64,000 nucleotides of DNA, from NCBI GenBank assembly GCA_022844125.1, contig JALHMI010000003.1, forward strand, positions 62,001 through 126,000. Reading direction: 5' to 3'. Positions 7,909-16,676 of the stretch are shown piece after piece. A program made the translations under genes and the position numbers. The first letter of the stretch is position 1, and every line of letters starts with the position of its first letter. The notes below the pieces were generated by a model. It worked only from the letters and a program-made list of their open reading frames with translations, was not told the DNA's origin and made no database searches. This stretch comes from Pirellulales bacterium (GTDB lineage Bacteria > Planctomycetota > Planctomycetia > Pirellulales > PALSA-1355).

Positions 7909-9225
7909 GTGCAAATTGAACAAGCGGTATTCACCTCGGCAAAAACTGATCGGGCCCAGGGCTATCAACTCCTGAGCCGTAGCCCGCACCTGAGCGAGGC
8001 CGACGCTCGCGAGCTTTCAGTCTGGGCACCATCTCACGGATCTCTGCTCGAGCCGGGCGAAGCGGCCACGAGCGCCAACTGCTTTCGGCTTTCGAGCGGG
8101 GCCTTTTGCGTTTCGCGAACTTCGCAGGCCGGCGCGGAATACAGCGGCCGCGGCGAGCTGATCTACACGCAGTTCCTGATCGTGCCGCCGGACATCATGG
8201 TCCGGTTTGCAAACAATCCGTTCGCGATCCTGCGGGCCGCCTCGGCCACGGGTGACTTGTGCGTGCGAGACAACTCGCCGGAAGCACTCCCTCCCTTGCA
8301 GCTTGCCGGGAGAGCACCGGTGGTCGACCTGAGCCTGGTAGCGCAGCTTGCACGTGAGCCAGGTCCGGCGGCGATGGCCGTTTTTCTCGAGCAAGCTGTG
8401 GCGAGCGAGCGGCTGGCGATTTATAGCGAGACGTCGGTGGAGCAGCTTGTGGCCGGGCTATTGAACTTGCTGCCGGTCGAGTGTCGGACGGCGTTTTCAT
8501 TCAGCACGGGATTGAAGTTCTCCACGCTGCGGAACGTGCGATTGTGTGCGATGTCGGCTGACGAGTCCGAGTGGCGCAGCATTGCCCGGCACGGCGTGAC
8601 AACGCTCAAGATTGACCATCAGACCGACTCGCAGGAACAGCGCAGCGGCTGGGCCGGCTGGATCGAGGAGGTGTTGCGCACGGGCAAGCTTTCGGTTCTG
8701 GCGGCGGAACTTGAGCAACCTCGGCCGGGGCTAACCTGCCTCGAACTTGACTCGCTAGGGACTCGCTTGCTGGCGAACTTACACGCGGGTCATTCCCCGA
8801 AACCGGCAATCGCGACGAAAGCCTCGCCGCCGCGGACGGCGCCAGCCAGGACTCAACAGCGGGCGGATCAGCCGCATCCGCAACACACCAGCAGCATGGC
8901 CTTGGAAGAACCCGGGCGCGCCAGGGAGCTGGATCAACTTGCCGAGCGGCTGTCGCAGCAGCCGGCGCCGATCCTGGAGATGCTGGAAAAGATCGACGAC
9001 CTGGTGTTTGCGGCGATCGCCGGCGATACCGGGGCGCTGGCGGAGCTGGAAGTGCTCTGGCCACTCACGGCGTCGGAGCTTGAGCCGGAGCTCGTCGAGC
9101 AGACGCGCGAGCAGTATCTCCGCTGTGCGCTGTCCCTGTGCGGCGACTCGGCCGAAGGCATCGGAGCTCGTCCAGAACGGGCGCTGGCCGCGGTTGACGT
9201 GCTGTGCGTGCTGTTTGAAGAGTAA
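7909..9225 (+). CDS. GTPase-associated protein 1 (GAP1)-like
   Basis: Predicted 438 residues from GTG 7909. The opening (IEQAVFTSAKTDRAQGYQLL, then WAPSHGSLL, FRLSSGAFCVSRTSQAG and GRGELIYTQFL) matches what I recall of the GAP1 N-terminal domain (type N2). AFSFSTGLKFSTLRNVRL fits its middle domain. The C-terminal ~100 residues are helical and divergent. The family is defined by its genomic link with DO-GTPases, and the immediately preceding gene is such a GTPase. Its name reflects that association, not proven GTPase-activating function. It is 86 bases past the GTPase stop and ends 3 bases before the convergent carA. Confidence 0.7.
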   Translation: MQIEQAVFTSAKTDRAQGYQLLSRSPHLSEADARELSVWAPSHGSLLEPGEAATSANCFRLSSGAFCVSRTSQAGAEYSGRGELIYTQFLIVPPDIMVRFANNPFAILRAASATGDLCVRDNSPEALPPLQLAGRAPVVDLSLVAQLAREPGPAAMAVFLEQAVASERLAIYSETSVEQLVAGLLNLLPVECRTAFSFSTGLKFSTLRNVRLCAMSADESEWRSIARHGVTTLKIDHQTDSQEQRSGWAGWIEEVLRTGKLSVLAAELEQPRPGLTCLELDSLGTRLLANLHAGHSPKPAIATKASPPRTAPARTQQRADQPHPQHTSSMALEEPGRARELDQLAERLSQQPAPILEMLEKIDDLVFAAIAGDTGALAELEVLWPLTASELEPELVEQTREQYLRCALSLCGDSAEGIGARPERALAAVDVLCVLFEE

Positions 9226-9228
9226 CCC

Positions 9229-10353
9229 TTACGACTTCGATTCGATCAGTTCCCAGAACTTGTCGAACAGGTAGTCGCTGTCGTGCGGGCCGGCGGAAGC
9301 CTCCGGGTGATACTGCACGCTGAAAGCCGGGAGTTCCCGGTGGCGAACGCCTTCGATGGTCTCGTCGTTCAGATTGCGGTGCGTCACCTTGAGGCACCTT
9401 GGCAGGTTGTCTTCGCGGACCGCGAAGCCGTGGTTCTGCGAAGTAATCTCCACGCGGCCCGTGTCCAGATTCTGCACGGGTTGATTTGCACCGCGGTGCC
9501 CGAACTTCAGCTTGAACGTCTCGGCCCCGCAGGCCAGACTCAGTAGTTGATGCCCCAGGCAGATGCCGAAGACCGGCGTCTTGCCGAGCAGTTCGCGAAT
9601 CGTACCGATCGCGTACTCAAGCGGCTCGGGATCGCCGGGACCGTTGGAGAGAAACACGCCGTCGGGTTTCTGCGCCAGGACGTCGGCCGCCGTGCTCGTG
9701 CCGGGAAGAACCGTGACCTTGCAACCTTGATCGCACAGGTGCCGGGCGATGTTCCACTTCATGCCGTAATCGAGGGCTACGATGTGCCGGGTGTTGGTTC
9801 CGGTTGGACCAGCACCACCGAGTTTGGCCCACGAGCTGAGACGCTCCGTCCAATCGACCGGCCCGTCGGGCACGACCTCGCGCACCAAATCGCGACCCAC
9901 GAGGCCGGGGCTCTGCCTGGCTTTCTTCACCAGGCTCGCATCATCCAGATCGCTGCTCGAAAGCACACCCTTCAGAGCGCCGTGCTCGCGAATCCGACGG
10001 ACAAGGGCCCGGGTGTCGATGCCCGCGATGCCGACAACCCCATGTTTGGCAAGGTAATCATCCAGCCGGCCGCCCGAGCGGAAGTTGCTGGCGATCGAGC
10101 TGGCGTTGCGGACGATGAAGCCGGACAGGTGCGGTTTGGCGCTTTCCAGATCCTCGTCGTTGACGCCGTAGTTGCCGATTTCGGGATACGTCATCGTGAC
10201 AATCTGACCGCGGTAGCTGGGATCTGTGAGGATCTCCTGATAACCGGTCATCGAGGTGTTGAAGCAGACTTCACCGTCGACTTCGCCCGTGGCGCCGAAT
10301 GACTCGCCTGTGAACACCGTTCCATCTTCGAGAGCTAGTTTGGCAACTTTCAT
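9229..10353 (-). CDS. carA: Carbamoyl-phosphate synthase small (glutaminase) subunit
   Basis: 374 residues, full length for the family. It hydrolyses glutamine and passes ammonia to the large subunit for pyrimidine and arginine synthesis. The N-terminal domain has the CarA signature [20 protein letters not shown]. The class I glutamine amidotransferase domain has LSNGPGDP, the nucleophile in GICLGHQ (about C265), [10 protein letters not shown], and the His-Glu pair in QYHPEAS. carB is not in the window, so the subunits appear to be encoded apart. The gene is convergent with the GAP1-like gene and divergent from a candidate small RNA. Confidence 0.97.
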   Translation of the reverse strand: MKVAKLALEDGTVFTGESFGATGEVDGEVCFNTSMTGYQEILTDPSYRGQIVTMTYPEIGNYGVNDEDLESAKPHLSGFIVRNASSIASNFRSGGRLDDYLAKHGVVGIAGIDTRALVRRIREHGALKGVLSSSDLDDASLVKKARQSPGLVGRDLVREVVPDGPVDWTERLSSWAKLGGAGPTGTNTRHIVALDYGMKWNIARHLCDQGCKVTVLPGTSTAADVLAQKPDGVFLSNGPGDPEPLEYAIGTIRELLGKTPVFGICLGHQLLSLACGAETFKLKFGHRGANQPVQNLDTGRVEITSQNHGFAVREDNLPRCLKVTHRNLNDETIEGVRHRELPAFSVQYHPEASAGPHDSDYLFDKFWELIESKS

Positions 10354-10399
10354 GCGTGTGTGCGTTGGGGTGACCTTGTCGCGCTCGCGCGCGGTAAAG

Positions 10400-10577
10400 C
10401 GTTATGGCTGTAGTGATCAGGACCGGCGGAGCGAAAGCAGCACTAAAGTTTCTAGCACTGCTAGCCCGATACGCACAGTACGGCTGTGGGTCTCCGAGTC
10501 AGCGGCCTTGAGTCGCTTTCCCGGACAGCCAACTGAGAGGGTTCTTGCCCCGGCGAGCAGGAGCCCTCTTTTTTTGC
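10400..10577 (+). ncRNA. Candidate small RNA between carA and the SGNH hydrolase gene
   Basis: This + strand stretch has no ORF but ends in a strong intrinsic terminator (10535-10577), and no + strand gene lies upstream because carA runs the other way. It contains further pairing potential: GGCTGTAGTG can pair with CACTGCTAGCC (one bulge), and CTAGCACTGCTAG forms a small hairpin. The 5' end is not defined; 10400 is a guess. It could also be the end of a transcript antisense to carA. It does not match 6S, SRP, tmRNA or RNase P motifs that I can recognise. Confidence 0.35.
10535..10577 (+). terminator. Strong intrinsic terminator without an obvious upstream gene
   Basis: A 12-bp stem pairs 10537-10548 with 10557-10568, with two G-U pairs, and extends through A10536-T10569. 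An 8-base loop and a run of seven T follow the classic pattern on the + strand. On the - strand the T-run would be a leading A-run, so it does not serve carA. Confidence 0.8.
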
Positions 10578-10810
10578 GCGCCCGCTCGGCCAGCAGGCTC
10601 CAAGTGGTGTAAAATCCCGGGCATTATACAGCGATCTTGGCCCGTCGAATAGGATCGCGCCCGAAGCGGATTTCGGCGTTCGGCGAGCGAATTTCAGCTT
10701 GCGGCTTTTCTTGCCCCGCGGCGGGACTTATCCTGATCGCTGCCGTCCGCCAGCCGCGGGCAGCGAAGTCCTTCCCGCTCAGCCCACCTTCCTCGCCCGG
10801 AGCTTTCTCG

Positions 10811-11539
10811 ATGATTCGCTACGCGCGCCCCCGTTTGCTCTGTGTCTTCGCTCTCTCGATGGTCGCGGCTTCGGTGGCGTGGGCTGCCGATCCGCCGTCG
10901 ACCGTCGTGCCTGTGCCGCGCGAAGGGGGCTGGATCCAGCGTCACAACAGTTTCAACGACCGAGTGAAGCAGGGTGATGTCGATCTGCTGTTGATTGGCG
11001 ACTCGATTACGCAGGGTTGGGAAGGGAATGGGAAGGACGCCTGGGCCAAGCACTACACGCCGCGTAAGGCCGTGAACCTGGGTATCGGTGGCGATCGAAC
11101 CCAGCACGTGCTGTGGCGGCTGCAGAACGGCAACATCGCCAATATCAAGCCGAAGCTGGCCGTGCTGATGATCGGGACCAACAATTCGAATGGCAACGAC
11201 AACACGGCCGAAGAGACTGCCGCGGGCATTGAAGCGATCGTCACGAACCTGCGCGACAACCTGCCCGAGACCAAGGTGCTGATTCTGGCCATTTTCCCCC
11301 GCGGTGAGAAGCCGAACCCCCAGCGTGAGAAGAACGCCAAGGCGAGCGAGATCGCCTCGAAGCTTGCCGACGGCCAGAACGTGTTCTTCCTGGACATCGG
11401 CCAGAAATTTCTCACTGAAGACGGTACGCTGACCCGCGAGATCATGCCGGACTTCCTGCACCTCTCGCCGCAGGGTTACACGATCTGGGCCGAAGCAATC
11501 GAGCCGGAAGTGGCCAAGCTGATGGGCGAGACGAAGTAG
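10811..11539 (+). CDS. Secreted SGNH/GDSL hydrolase (PAF-acetylhydrolase-like)
   Basis: 242 residues from ATG 10811, chosen because a signal peptide follows (MIRYARPRLLCVFALSMVAA, cleavage near AWA). The SGNH blocks are complete: LLIGDSITQGW (catalytic Ser), NLGIGGDRTQHVLWRL (Gly), MIGTNN (Asn), and DFLHLSPQGY (Asp/His). The closest recognisable group is the PAF-acetylhydrolase beta/gamma-like esterases, common as secreted carbohydrate or lipid esterases in planctomycetes. The natural substrate is unknown; deacetylation of polysaccharide is plausible given the sugar genes that follow on the other strand. Confidence 0.88.
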   Translation: MIRYARPRLLCVFALSMVAASVAWAADPPSTVVPVPREGGWIQRHNSFNDRVKQGDVDLLLIGDSITQGWEGNGKDAWAKHYTPRKAVNLGIGGDRTQHVLWRLQNGNIANIKPKLAVLMIGTNNSNGNDNTAEETAAGIEAIVTNLRDNLPETKVLILAIFPRGEKPNPQREKNAKASEIASKLADGQNVFFLDIGQKFLTEDGTLTREIMPDFLHLSPQGYTIWAEAIEPEVAKLMGETK

Positions 11540-11551
11540 GTTCCGCCGCCG

Positions 11552-12514
11552 TCACATTCGACGACTGCCCTGAAACCAGCGGACGAAATCGCGCACGCCT
11601 GCGGTGATGCCGACCCTCGGGTGATAGCCCAGCAGACGCCGGGCTTTCGAGAGGTCCGCGCAGGTGATCGGCATATCGCCCGCAAATGCCGGACGGAAGT
11701 CGATCTTGGCCGCCGCGCCGAGTTCGCTTTCGAGCAGCCGGATCAGGTCGAGCATCGCAATGGGCTCGTGATGCCCCAGGTTGATCGCCTGGCCAACTGC
11801 GCCTTCGGCGGTTAGCGTGGCGAGGATTCCATCGCAGACGTCACTGACATGGGTGAAGTCGCGGAGGTAGCTGCCGTCGCCAAACAGCGGAATCGGCCGG
11901 CCCGCGGTGATTGCCGTGGCGAAGACATGAATCGCCAGATCGGGCCGCATCCGCGGTCCGTAGACGCTGAACGGCCGCACGGAGACGGTCGGCACGCCGT
12001 GCACCTGATGATAGTGCCGGGCGGCAAGTTCCGCGGCCTGTTTGCTCACCCCGTAAGGACTGAGGGGCACGCCGAGCGGCGAATCCTCGACAAAGGGTAC
12101 CGGCGAACCCGAACCGTAAATCGTCGACGACGAAGCGAATACGAACCGTTTGACGGGAAATCGCCGGGCCGCTTCGAGCAGGATCAGCGTGCCGTGCACG
12201 TTGGCGTGCTCGTACACCAGCGGCCGCTCAAGACTGGTCCGCACGCCGGCATATCCGCCCAGATGAACGATGTGCTCAAAGTCTCCCTGGCCGAACAGCT
12301 CCACGACCAGCCTCTCGTCGCAGATCGATCCCTCGACGACACGTACCCGGTCGGAAGCGGCAAAGCCGGCGACATTCGCCCGTTTGAGCGCGGGGTCATA
12401 GTAGTCGTTGAAATCATCAAGGCAGACGATGCGGGCGCTCGTGTCGCGCGCGAGCAGGCGCTCGACGAAGTGGCTGCCAATGAAGCCGGCGCCGCCGGTG
12501 ACGAGAACGTTCAT
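11552..12514 (-). CDS. NAD-dependent sugar-nucleotide epimerase (UDP-glucuronate 4-epimerase-like)
   Basis: 320 residues, extended SDR family. NAD-binding TGGAGFIGS at the N-terminus; the phrase DFNDYYDPALKRAN is typical of UDP-glucuronate 4-epimerases of the CapI/GAE type. Catalytic SSSTIYG and SPYGVSK (YxxxK), then RPFSVYGPRMRPD and DFTHVSDVCDGI in the substrate domain. Likely supplies a galacturonate-type nucleotide sugar for surface polysaccharide. The neighbouring polyprenol-phosphate mannosyltransferase is 77 bases away on the same strand. The exact substrate is inferred from one motif and could be UDP-glucose or UDP-GlcNAc. Confidence 0.85.
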   Translation of the reverse strand: MNVLVTGGAGFIGSHFVERLLARDTSARIVCLDDFNDYYDPALKRANVAGFAASDRVRVVEGSICDERLVVELFGQGDFEHIVHLGGYAGVRTSLERPLVYEHANVHGTLILLEAARRFPVKRFVFASSSTIYGSGSPVPFVEDSPLGVPLSPYGVSKQAAELAARHYHQVHGVPTVSVRPFSVYGPRMRPDLAIHVFATAITAGRPIPLFGDGSYLRDFTHVSDVCDGILATLTAEGAVGQAINLGHHEPIAMLDLIRLLESELGAAAKIDFRPAFAGDMPITCADLSKARRLLGYHPRVGITAGVRDFVRWFQGSRRM

Positions 12515-12591
12515 TGCGAACCGCAGTTCGAAGGAAAGGGATGCATCCGGACGAGCTTGTGCAAGACTGCGTCGGGCCTACTGCATTTTAG

Positions 12592-13428
12592 CTACTGGGA
12601 AGTCACGTCGCCCGGGTGCTTCGCCGACGGCGTTTTGCGAGGGTGAGACTTTTCCGTCGCCAGCGAGAGGATCACGCCCAGGGCCGAGAATGCTTCGCGA
12701 GGCGAGATTTTCGATTTGCCATGGACTCGGTCGACAAACGTGATGGGGGTCTCGGACATGCGTGCCCCGAGCAGCTTGAGTCGCCAGAGAATCTCCTCCT
12801 GGAACGAATAGCCACGCGAGCGGATCGCGTCGAAATCGACCTGAGCCAAGAGCGACGTGCGGTAACAACGATAAGCCCCGCTGCAGTCCCGCACGTCGAG
12901 GCCCAGTAGCCGGCGGGCGTAGGCGTTCACGAGCTTGCTCATCGCCTGGCGGTGGAGCGGCCAGCCTTCGACGGCACCTCCCGCGACGTACCGCGAGCCA
13001 ATCATCACGTCCACGGGCGTGCGATCGACGGGCTGCATACCGGCGATCAGGGCCGGCAAATACTTGGGATCGTGGCTGAAGTCGGCGTCCAGGTTCAGCA
13101 CGTACCGGTAGCCGTGCTCAATCGCGTAACGCATGGCCGCGACGATGGCCGTGCCGAGGCCGAGCTTGCCGCTGCGATGCAGGACGTGCAAACGGGATTC
13201 GCGCTCCCGCTGTTCATCGCACCAGCGACCGGTGCCGTCGGGTGAGTTGTCGTCCACGACCAGCACGTCCACCTCGGGCGCAGCATCCAGGATTGCCGAG
13301 ACGAGCCGCGGCAAATTCTCGATCTCGTTGTAGGTGGCCACGGTGACGAGCGTCGCGCGGGCCTCGTCGGCATTCAAAACGAACGGCACTCCAAAGTCGG
13401 TCGTGGGCGTCGCAAGGTTGGTCAGCAT
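12592..13428 (-). CDS. Polyprenol monophosphomannose synthase (GT2, DPM1-like)
   Basis: 278 residues, GT-A family 2 without membrane helices. Sequence signatures: VATYNEIENLPRLV, DVLVVDDNSPDGTG, the metal-binding LNLDADFSHDP, GSRYVAGGAVEGWPLHR, DCSGAYRCYR and GYSFQEEILW, all characteristic of the DPM1/Ppm1 group that moves mannose from GDP-mannose to a polyprenyl phosphate. The product feeds periplasmic mannosyltransferases for glycan or protein glycosylation. Upstream of the epimerase on the same strand, probably one transcript. The C-terminal ~20 residues are basic and may be disordered. Confidence 0.9.
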   Translation of the reverse strand: MLTNLATPTTDFGVPFVLNADEARATLVTVATYNEIENLPRLVSAILDAAPEVDVLVVDDNSPDGTGRWCDEQRERESRLHVLHRSGKLGLGTAIVAAMRYAIEHGYRYVLNLDADFSHDPKYLPALIAGMQPVDRTPVDVMIGSRYVAGGAVEGWPLHRQAMSKLVNAYARRLLGLDVRDCSGAYRCYRTSLLAQVDFDAIRSRGYSFQEEILWRLKLLGARMSETPITFVDRVHGKSKISPREAFSALGVILSLATEKSHPRKTPSAKHPGDVTSQ

Positions 13429-13548
13429 AGCAAGTTGCCGCTTGGACAGGACCGGGGCTGGCAGGCTTCCCTATCGGCCGGGTTCGCCGCTATCTACAAT
13501 CTTAGGTTGCCCCGGCGCCCGAAGTCCTACAACCGTCCCGCCCACTCC

Positions 13549-14796
13549 ATGAGCGTTTCCGCGGAAACTGTCGTGCCGCAATCGGCGGCCGGCCCTTGCG
13601 CCAATCCGCGATCCACCTCCGGCGACCCAGCGATTTACGGCCGCACGTTCTGGATCACGTACGTCGGCAACATGGCGTTCACGATCGCCATGGCACTGAT
13701 GTACCGCTATGCCGACTTCGTGCTTTACCTGGGCGGCACCGAGTGGAACGTCGGCCTGATTGTCGGTGCGGGGATGATTGGCAGCCTTTCGATGCGGCTG
13801 TTTCAGGGCTTTGGCATCGACCACCTGGGCGCGCGGCGGATCTGGCTGTGGTCGAACGTGGCTTTCGTGGTCGTGCTGCTCGCGCATCTCTTTGTGACGA
13901 GCGCACACGGACCTGCGATTTTCATCCTGCGGATCTGCTACGCGACCAGCGTGGCCGGCTGGTTCGGGGCGTCGATCACGAGCATCTCGCGCAGCTTGCC
14001 CCTCCCGCGAACGGCCGAGGTGATTGGCACGCTCGGCACCTCGGGCTTCATCGGGATGGCGGTCGGCCCGCTCCTGGGGGACCTGTTCTGCGGGCATGAG
14101 CCGATCACGCGTGGCAACCTGAATGCGATGTTCCTGGTGGCAGCCGCACTGGGAACCGTGGCGCTCGTCTGCGCGCACCTGGCGACACGGCACGAGCCGC
14201 CACCGCGACGCCGCAAACGGCCGCCGATGATCTGGCTGCTGACGCGCTATCATCCCGGCAGCGTGATGCTGTTGGCAGTGGTGATGGGCGTGGGCCTGGT
14301 GATTCCCACGACGTTCCTGCCTACGTACATCGAACAGTACGGCCTGCAGCACACCGGATTGTTCTTCATGGCGTACAGCGGGACCGCGTTCCTAGCGCGG
14401 TTGGGAACTCGGAACTTTCCGAGCACGGTCGGCATCCGGCCGATGATCTACATCGGTTTGGCCACGCTGGCCGTGAGCTTTCTGTTGTACCTCCCAGTCA
14501 CCAGCCAGTGGGGGCTGTTGCTTCCCGGCGTGTTCGCGGGTATTTCGCACGCGGTGCTATTTCCCAGCGTGACGGCCCAGGGGAGCACGTCGTTTCCGGC
14601 GCGCTATCGCGGTCTGGGGACCACGCTGATGCTCGCCTCGCTCGACATGGGGATGTTGATCGGCAATCCGCTCGTGGGTCGGATGGTCGAGTTCAGCCAC
14701 GCCGCCGGTTGGCCTCCCTATTCGACGACGTTCGTCACGTTGGCGGTGGGAGTTTCGCTGGTGGGGATTTGCTACGCCCTGTTTGCCAAAAGATAG
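13549..14796 (+). CDS. Major facilitator superfamily transporter
   Basis: 415 residues from ATG 13549. The frame is open further upstream to 13435, but the upstream codons look non-coding. About 12 hydrophobic helices with a central cytoplasmic loop rich in basic residues (RHEPPPRRRKRPP). Loop 2-3 carries the MFS-like GFGIDHLGARRIWL. Substrate cannot be read from sequence. The methyltransferase gene follows after 9 bases, suggesting co-transcription. Divergent from the mannosyltransferase gene with 120 bases between starts. Confidence 0.88.
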   Translation: MSVSAETVVPQSAAGPCANPRSTSGDPAIYGRTFWITYVGNMAFTIAMALMYRYADFVLYLGGTEWNVGLIVGAGMIGSLSMRLFQGFGIDHLGARRIWLWSNVAFVVVLLAHLFVTSAHGPAIFILRICYATSVAGWFGASITSISRSLPLPRTAEVIGTLGTSGFIGMAVGPLLGDLFCGHEPITRGNLNAMFLVAAALGTVALVCAHLATRHEPPPRRRKRPPMIWLLTRYHPGSVMLLAVVMGVGLVIPTTFLPTYIEQYGLQHTGLFFMAYSGTAFLARLGTRNFPSTVGIRPMIYIGLATLAVSFLLYLPVTSQWGLLLPGVFAGISHAVLFPSVTAQGSTSFPARYRGLGTTLMLASLDMGMLIGNPLVGRMVEFSHAAGWPPYSTTFVTLAVGVSLVGICYALFAKR

Positions 14797-14805
14797 GATC
14801 ATCGC

Positions 14806-15552
14806 GTGGCTGCGAAGAAGTCATCGCCGGCTTATGACACTGATCTCGCCTTCATCCACGATGCGGGTTTTGGCCACGTGGCCCGGGCCGCGGCGGATGA
14901 GCTGCTTGCCAGGCTGAAGAAGCCGCAGCTAAAGTCGGGCACGGTCGTCGAACTGGGTTGCGGAAGCGGCATTCTCTCGGAGCGCGCCGCTCAGGCAGGC
15001 TACGACGTTGTTGGATTCGACATCTCGCCCGCGATGGTCGAGCTGGCAAGGAAGCGAGTGCCAGCCGGCAAATTCTTATGCCAGTCGTTCGTCGATGCAG
15101 AACTGCCGTGCTGCGTGGCGGTGAGCGCGGTGGGAGAAATCTTCAACTACCTGTTCGACCGCCGCAATTCACTCAGCACAGTCAGCAAAGTCTGGCGGCG
15201 CGTGTTTACGTCACTGGTACCCGGCGGCGTGCTGCTGTTCGACATCGCGCTCGTGGGGCGGATTCCAGCAGGTAAGTTTCGCACCTACTCCGAGACCGAC
15301 GACTGGGCCTGTTTGTACGAAGGCATCGAGCAGGCGGAGAGAAAGACTCTCGAACGTCACATCACGACGTTTGTGCGCGAGGGGGAGACTTTTCGCCGCG
15401 CGAAGGAGTTGCACCGACTGAAGCTTTATGACCGCGATGAGCTTGTCGAGTCGCTCGAGAAGATCGGCTTTCGGGTGCGAACGCTGAAGGCTTACGGTGA
15501 GTGGAAGTTCCCGCCGGGATGGCTGGGTTTTGCGTGCGTGAAGCCCCGTTAA
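14806..15552 (+). CDS. Class I SAM-dependent methyltransferase
   Basis: 248 residues with GTG start 9 bases after the MFS stop. Motif I VVELGCGSGILSERAA and motif II/post-I VGFDISPAMVELARKR define the SAM site; the strand-4 region is VGEIFNYLF, then PGGVLLFDIALVG. No substrate-specific motif recognised. It resembles small-molecule methyltransferases of the UbiE/Methyltransf_25 type. Its place behind a transporter suggests the two act on related compounds, which is inference. Confidence 0.85.
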   Translation: MAAKKSSPAYDTDLAFIHDAGFGHVARAAADELLARLKKPQLKSGTVVELGCGSGILSERAAQAGYDVVGFDISPAMVELARKRVPAGKFLCQSFVDAELPCCVAVSAVGEIFNYLFDRRNSLSTVSKVWRRVFTSLVPGGVLLFDIALVGRIPAGKFRTYSETDDWACLYEGIEQAERKTLERHITTFVREGETFRRAKELHRLKLYDRDELVESLEKIGFRVRTLKAYGEWKFPPGWLGFACVKPR

Positions 15553-15576
15553 CGGCCGCGGCAGGCCGTCGCGGGC

Positions 15577-16524
15577 TTATTTCCCGACGATTGTTCGGTA
15601 GTACTCGATCGAGCGCTTTAGGCCGTCTTCGAACGTGACTTGCGGTTCGTAGGCCAGGCACTGACGGGCCTGCGTGATGTCGGCCAGGCTTTCTTTTACA
15701 TCGCCCACTCGCGCTGCGGCGTGCACGGGTTTGATCGAGGTGCCGAGGTATTCGTTCAGCAGGCCGATGAGCTGCAACAGGCTCGTCGAGCGACCATTGG
15801 CGACATTGAAAGTTCGGCCGCACACGAGTTCTGGCTTGGCATCTGCGGCGAGCAGGTTTCCGTGCACCACGTTTTCGACGAACGTGAAGTCACGCGACTG
15901 GTGCCCGTCGCCATAAATCGTCGGTTGACGGCCGGCGAGCATGGCGGTGATGAATAACGGAATCACGGCCGAGTACTGGCTATTCGGATCCTGCCGCGGT
16001 CCAAAGACGTTGAAGTAGCGGATGCAGACGGTTTCGAACCTGTATGTGGACCAGAAAGCCTGGCAATAAGACTCACCGGCGAACTTCGCGGCGCCGTAGG
16101 GCGAGATCGGAGCTGGCAGATCGGTTTCGCGTTTGCTGCTGGTGGGCTGATCGCCGTACGCGCTGCTCGAAGCGGCGTACACCAGGCGGCGGACACCCGC
16201 CTTGCGAGCTTCGTCTAGCATCGTAAGCGTGCCGGTCACACAGGCGGCATTGGTGGCCAACGGATTTTCGACGCTGCGCGGCACCGAGGCGAGCGCGGCT
16301 TCGTGAAAGATGCAATCGACGCCTTTCACAGCTTTGGCAACGGCCTGCGCGTCGGTGATGTCGCCTTCGATCAGTTCAATGCCGCTGCCGGCGGCCGCGA
16401 CATTCGACTTGTGCCCCGTCGACAGGTCGTCCAGCACGCGAACTTTGTCGCCACGCGCCACGAGCGCCTGAGCAATGTTCGAGCCAATGAACCCGGCGCC
16501 GCCAGTAACCAGAAACGTCCGCAT
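15577..16524 (-). CDS. NAD-dependent UDP-sugar 4-epimerase (GalE/WbpP-like)
   Basis: 315 residues, extended SDR. TGGAGFIGSN for NAD binding, DDLSTGHKSN, HEAALASVPRSVENP (typical of UDP-glucose/UDP-GlcNAc 4-epimerases), YAASSSAYGD, SPYGAAKFAGE (YxxxK), RYFNVFGPRQDPNSQYSAVI and RDFTFVENVV. The FGPRQDP...YSAVIP stretch is common in WbpP-type UDP-GlcNAc/UDP-glucose epimerases. ATG 16524 is preceded by GAGG. Together with the second epimerase at 11552-12514 it suggests dedicated sugar-nucleotide supply for a surface polysaccharide. Confidence 0.88.
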   Translation of the reverse strand: MRTFLVTGGAGFIGSNIAQALVARGDKVRVLDDLSTGHKSNVAAAGSGIELIEGDITDAQAVAKAVKGVDCIFHEAALASVPRSVENPLATNAACVTGTLTMLDEARKAGVRRLVYAASSSAYGDQPTSSKRETDLPAPISPYGAAKFAGESYCQAFWSTYRFETVCIRYFNVFGPRQDPNSQYSAVIPLFITAMLAGRQPTIYGDGHQSRDFTFVENVVHGNLLAADAKPELVCGRTFNVANGRSTSLLQLIGLLNEYLGTSIKPVHAAARVGDVKESLADITQARQCLAYEPQVTFEDGLKRSIEYYRTIVGK

Positions 16525-16676
16525 GAAAGGAACCTCGCAAGGTCGCTATGCCGGCCGAAAGAGCTCGGCGTGGGGCTTTGAATTCTAGTTTACTGCCCAG
16601 AGGCGCACCACCGCCATTATCGCGGAGATATGCACCATCGGCGGCAGCGCAACAGCGGTCCTTGACGACGATTGGA

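Noticed and set aside
10414-10465. Resemblance of TCAGGACC...AAAGCAGCAC to the SRP RNA tip
   Set aside because: The GGAA tetraloop and flanking stem of domain IV are not formed; the similarity is limited to a few bases.
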